From: JBPRGH01 sp051418055
GTDB taxonomy: Bacteria > Bacteroidota > Bacteroidia > Cytophagales > Cyclobacteriaceae
Assembly (NCBI GenBank): GCA_051418055.1
Contig: JBPRGH010000140.1
Span: 1 to 46,479, forward strand
DNA: 46,479 bases
Direction of reading: 5' to 3'
The notes beneath the pieces are model-generated. The model saw nothing but the letters and a program-made list of their open reading frames with translations. It searched no databases and was not told where the DNA came from. Shown piece after piece: positions 44,131-46,479 of this stretch (the stretch's first letter is position 1; the number at the start of each line of letters is the position of its first letter). Position numbers and translations under genes: made by a program.

Positions 44131-44661
44131 ATGGATCAAGAAAAGATAGAAAAAAATCCTGAAGAAGTTCCTAACTGGAAAAGCGATTTTCCAATTGAAT
44201 CAAAAAAAGCAACGCATGTGAGCCGCAGGGAATTTGCCAAATTCCTTGGGTTACTATCAGGAGCGCTTGCTTTAAGTAATGGAGCTATAGTGATAAAGGC
44301 TTTGGCATTTCCATCCAAACCTCTTGAAGGAGAACATTTTGTTGTTAACCAGGATGAGGTGCCGGTAGGAGAGATGTTTCAGTTTGAGATAGAAGGAGCC
44401 AAAGTTATTCCATACATCCTGATCCACCTTGAAGAGAATAAATGGCGTGCTTTCGAACAGAAATGTACCCACCTTGCATGTGCCGTAAGGTATAGAGCTG
44501 ATATTAATCAGATAGAATGTCCCTGCCATAAAGGATATTTTGACCCGGAAACCGGAAATGTGCTTCAGGGGCCACCGCCAAGACCGTTACCTCAGCTGGA
44601 GGTAGTTTTAAGGGAAGGTAAAGTTTATGTAAAACAAATACAGGAATCTCCAAATGTTTAA
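44131..44661 (+). CDS. Tat-type Rieske [2Fe-2S] protein
   Basis: 176 residues. A twin-arginine motif (SRREFAK, 31-37) precedes a hydrophobic anchor (38-58). The Rieske centre has Cys112, His114, Cys130 and His133 in CTHLAC and CPCHKG, plus Cys117 and Cys132, the disulfide pair typical of bc1/b6f-type Rieske proteins. The HKGYFD sequence replaces the HGS of high-potential centres. It starts 12 nt after the ferredoxin gene, so it belongs to the operon. Confidence 0.92.
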   Translation: MDQEKIEKNPEEVPNWKSDFPIESKKATHVSRREFAKFLGLLSGALALSNGAIVIKALAFPSKPLEGEHFVVNQDEVPVGEMFQFEIEGAKVIPYILIHLEENKWRAFEQKCTHLACAVRYRADINQIECPCHKGYFDPETGNVLQGPPPRPLPQLEVVLREGKVYVKQIQESPNV

Positions 44662-44664
44662 AAT

Positions 44665-44919
44665 ATGAGTGACTTTAGAAAATCTCAAAACGAGGCGCAT
44701 CCTAATAAAACAAATACAATAATGACAGGAATCATATTGATGCTTATCCTGTTTGTAAGTATGCAGATCTGGTTTTTGTTTGGTGCATTGAATAATGCGT
44801 TACAGGATAATTTATATTTTGCCTTAACAACATTCATTGGCTCATTAATATTAGCTATAGCATCATTTTGGTTGTTAAAATATCTGCCGGATCCTATTAT
44901 TACAATAAAGAAAAAGTAG
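44665..44919 (+). CDS. Small two-helix membrane protein of the nitrate operon
   Basis: 84 residues with two membrane helices (about 18-40 and 50-72) and a basic end. It starts 4 nt after the Rieske stop. I have a faint memory of a DUF6755 name for such proteins but cannot confirm it. It is probably an accessory or anchor subunit. Confidence 0.7.
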   Translation: MSDFRKSQNEAHPNKTNTIMTGIILMLILFVSMQIWFLFGALNNALQDNLYFALTTFIGSLILAIASFWLLKYLPDPIITIKKK

Positions 44920-44936
44920 CCGACTGAGAAACCTTT

Positions 44937-45917
44937 ATGCTGATAGATAATTATAAGCGAGTACATGATTACCTCCGTATTTCTTTGACAGATAGTTGTA
45001 ATTTTCGCTGTCAGTACTGCATGCCTGAAGAAAATATTCAGTGTTTGCCAAATAAGCATCTTATGCAGGTTGATGAAATTGAGAGGATTGCTAAAATATT
45101 TGTCGATCTGGGTGTAAAGAAAATAAGGCTGACTGGTGGCGAACCTATGGTGCGAAAAGAATTTGGCACTATCCTCAATCGATTGTCCAAACTACCGGTA
45201 GAATTAACCCTAACCACCAATGCTGTTCTGGCACATCGTTACCTTAATGATTTAAAGTCGGCCGGAGTGCGTTCCATAAACATTAGTCTCGATACACTCA
45301 ATCCTGAAACGTTTAAAAAGATCACCAAAAGAGATCAGTTTCAGCAGGTGTGGGATAATATACTGCTTTTCATAAAAGAAGGATTTAGTGTAAAGCTTAA
45401 TGTTGTAGCCATTGAAGGTGTTATTGAAAAAGAGTTACTTGATTTTATAGCAATAACAAAAGAATTACCCATACATGTGCGTATGATCGAATTTATGCCA
45501 TTTGACGGTAACAACTGGAATAGCAATAAGGTGATCACAGCCAAACAAATGCTTGAAATTGCAGAGGCAGAGTATGACATAGTAAAGCTGAAAGATGAGC
45601 CACATGCGACAGCTAAAAAATTCAAAGCTATAGGCCATAAAGGTACGTTTGCCTTTATTACTACCATGAGCGAGCACTTCTGTGGTGATTGCAACAGGAT
45701 GAGGATCACTGCTGATGGAAAAATGAAAAATTGTCTTTTCGGAAGTGAAGAGATGGATTTACTCGGAGCCTTGCGAAAAGGTGAGGATTTGGTTCCCCTT
45801 ATCATGAAATCCGTACTTAAAAAACATGCAGTAATGGGAGGTCAATTTGCTAAGTCATTTAAAAAAGCAGAAGCTTCCAAGCTTAAAAACCGTAGTATGA
45901 TTAATATTGGGGGATAA
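44937..45917 (+). CDS. moaA: GTP 3',8-cyclase MoaA
   Basis: A radical-SAM enzyme for the first step of molybdenum cofactor synthesis. 326 residues: SAM-cluster cysteines Cys21, Cys25 and Cys28 in DSCNFRCQYCMP, LTGGEP, the C-terminal cluster CGDCNRMRITADGKMKNC, and the terminal Gly-Gly (NIGG) needed for activity. It starts 18 nt after the nitrate operon's last gene, so cofactor supply is linked to the reductase. Confidence 0.96.
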   Translation: MLIDNYKRVHDYLRISLTDSCNFRCQYCMPEENIQCLPNKHLMQVDEIERIAKIFVDLGVKKIRLTGGEPMVRKEFGTILNRLSKLPVELTLTTNAVLAHRYLNDLKSAGVRSINISLDTLNPETFKKITKRDQFQQVWDNILLFIKEGFSVKLNVVAIEGVIEKELLDFIAITKELPIHVRMIEFMPFDGNNWNSNKVITAKQMLEIAEAEYDIVKLKDEPHATAKKFKAIGHKGTFAFITTMSEHFCGDCNRMRITADGKMKNCLFGSEEMDLLGALRKGEDLVPLIMKSVLKKHAVMGGQFAKSFKKAEASKLKNRSMINIGG

Positions 45918-45934
45918 TTAAAAAAAGCACTGGA

Positions 45935-46378
45935 ATGACACATAAAATCAAAAATATATTTGTACAGGGACCGATCACTTCAGAAAAGATCGCTGACTCC
46001 ATACAAAAACATAGTCAAAAACATGAGATAGGAGGGCACAGCATTTTTTTAGGTCAGATCAGGGCAGATGAAAAGGAAAATGGAAAAGTTACAGCCATAG
46101 AATATACTGCCTATGAAGAAATGGCTTTAAAGCAAGCCCATGAGATCAGGGAGGATATTTTTGCTAAATATGATCTTACCTGTATGCATATCTATCATAG
46201 TTTGGGGGCAATAAATGTTGGGGAGATCTGCCTGTTCGTTTTTACGTCTTCAAAGCACCGTAAACCAGCCATTGATGCCTGTGAAGAGCTCGTTGAGCGG
46301 ATAAAGAAGGAGCTGCCGATATGGGGTAAGGAGATCCTTGATAATAAAGATTACGTCTGGAAGGAAAATCGTTCTTAG
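45935..46378 (+). CDS. moaE: Molybdopterin synthase catalytic subunit MoaE
   Basis: 147 residues. Typical MoaE motifs: GGHSIFLGQIRADEKENGKV near the N-terminus, EYTAYEEMA, IYHSLGAINVGE, and SSKHRKPAIDACEELVERIKKELPIWGKE with the conserved lysines. It transfers sulfur to precursor Z with MoaD. It starts 18 nt after moaA. moaC and moaD are not in the window and may lie beyond the right edge. Confidence 0.95.
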   Translation: MTHKIKNIFVQGPITSEKIADSIQKHSQKHEIGGHSIFLGQIRADEKENGKVTAIEYTAYEEMALKQAHEIREDIFAKYDLTCMHIYHSLGAINVGEICLFVFTSSKHRKPAIDACEELVERIKKELPIWGKEILDNKDYVWKENRS

Positions 46379-46379
46379 T

Positions 46380-46479
46380 TTGAAGTTTAAAGTTTCTAGT
46401 TCAAAGTTCCTGGTTTTTGGTTTCTCTTCATGCCCTCAGCTCTTTGCCCTCAGCTCTAAGCTCTTTGCCCTATGCTCTA
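46380..46479. repeat. Low-complexity CTC/AGCTC tract at the right end
   Basis: Repeated words agttt/aaagtt are followed by gccctcagctct, ctttgccct and agctcta in imperfect tandem. This resembles intergenic low-complexity repeats common in Bacteroidota (recalled, not searched). It is cut by the window edge. Confidence 0.6.

Noticed and set aside
44920..44936. Molybdenum cofactor riboswitch before moaA
   Set aside because: Only 17 nt separate moaA from the previous gene, far too little for such an RNA.

Overview
The window looks like a chromosomal segment of a free-living member of the phylum Bacteroidota, probably Cytophagales-like (inference). The support is: exported proteins whose signal peptides end in AQ or SQ, few Shine-Dalgarno sites, several TTG starts, a candidate Bacteroidota-type promoter (TTTG, about 20 nt, then TAnnTTTG-like), moderately AT-rich DNA, and families typical of the phylum. 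No rRNA, tRNA, CRISPR array, transposase or integrase was seen.

Layout. 1-543: gene-free, with dispersed 41/80-bp repeats. 0.54-3.2 kb: two small exported proteins, then YciE/DUF892 and CHAD genes on the minus strand. 3.47-8.94 kb: a complete seven-gene Mrp cation/proton antiporter operon (mrpABCDEFG), nearly all of it overlapping start-to-stop. 9.06-12.6 kb: DUF202, MscS channel, double-domain universal stress protein and a YihY/BrkB membrane protein. Together with Mrp these suggest an ion and osmotic stress neighbourhood. 12.6-17.6 kb: a lipoprotein metallophosphatase fused to an outer-membrane barrel, a second barrel protein and a small anchored protein. 17.6-20.25 kb: three RNA-modification enzymes. 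20.4-26.5 kb: PAP2 phosphatase, thymidylate synthase, M14 peptidase and sterol-desaturase-type hydroxylase.

27.2-36.1 kb is the unusual part. It has the architecture of integron gene cassettes without a visible integrase. Six imperfectly palindromic sites of 126-136 bp, all in one orientation, separate short modules whose ORFs all lie on the plus strand. Each module begins with a GTT core (GTTAGGTG, GTTAGCGA, GTTATGTGCT and so on) and ends with the reverse complement of its own start, which is the signature of circularisable attC cassettes. The cargo is an AraC/GyrI regulator, a rhomboid protease, a two-gene PIN module, a lipoprotein, a three-ORF module with an alpha/beta hydrolase, and a ParE/RelE toxin-antitoxin pair. 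There are two arrays. Each is preceded by the same 42-bp sequence (37/42 identical by eye) and followed by the same flank. They are interleaved with an HU-like DNA-binding protein gene, a 3' fragment of that gene, and a second copy of its leader.

36.2-46.4 kb: an OsmC protein, then a nitrate module: two NarK-type transporters (the first with a soluble insert resembling a lipoyl/biotinyl fold), a multi-haem-type membrane protein, a NasC/NapA-like molybdenum reductase, a four-cluster ferredoxin, a Tat-type Rieske protein, a small membrane protein, and moaA and moaE for molybdenum cofactor. Electrons could pass from quinol through the membrane protein and Rieske/FeS proteins to the molybdoenzyme (inference). 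The window ends in a low-complexity tract of CTC/AGCTC words.

All calls come from reading the sequence; no database search was run.
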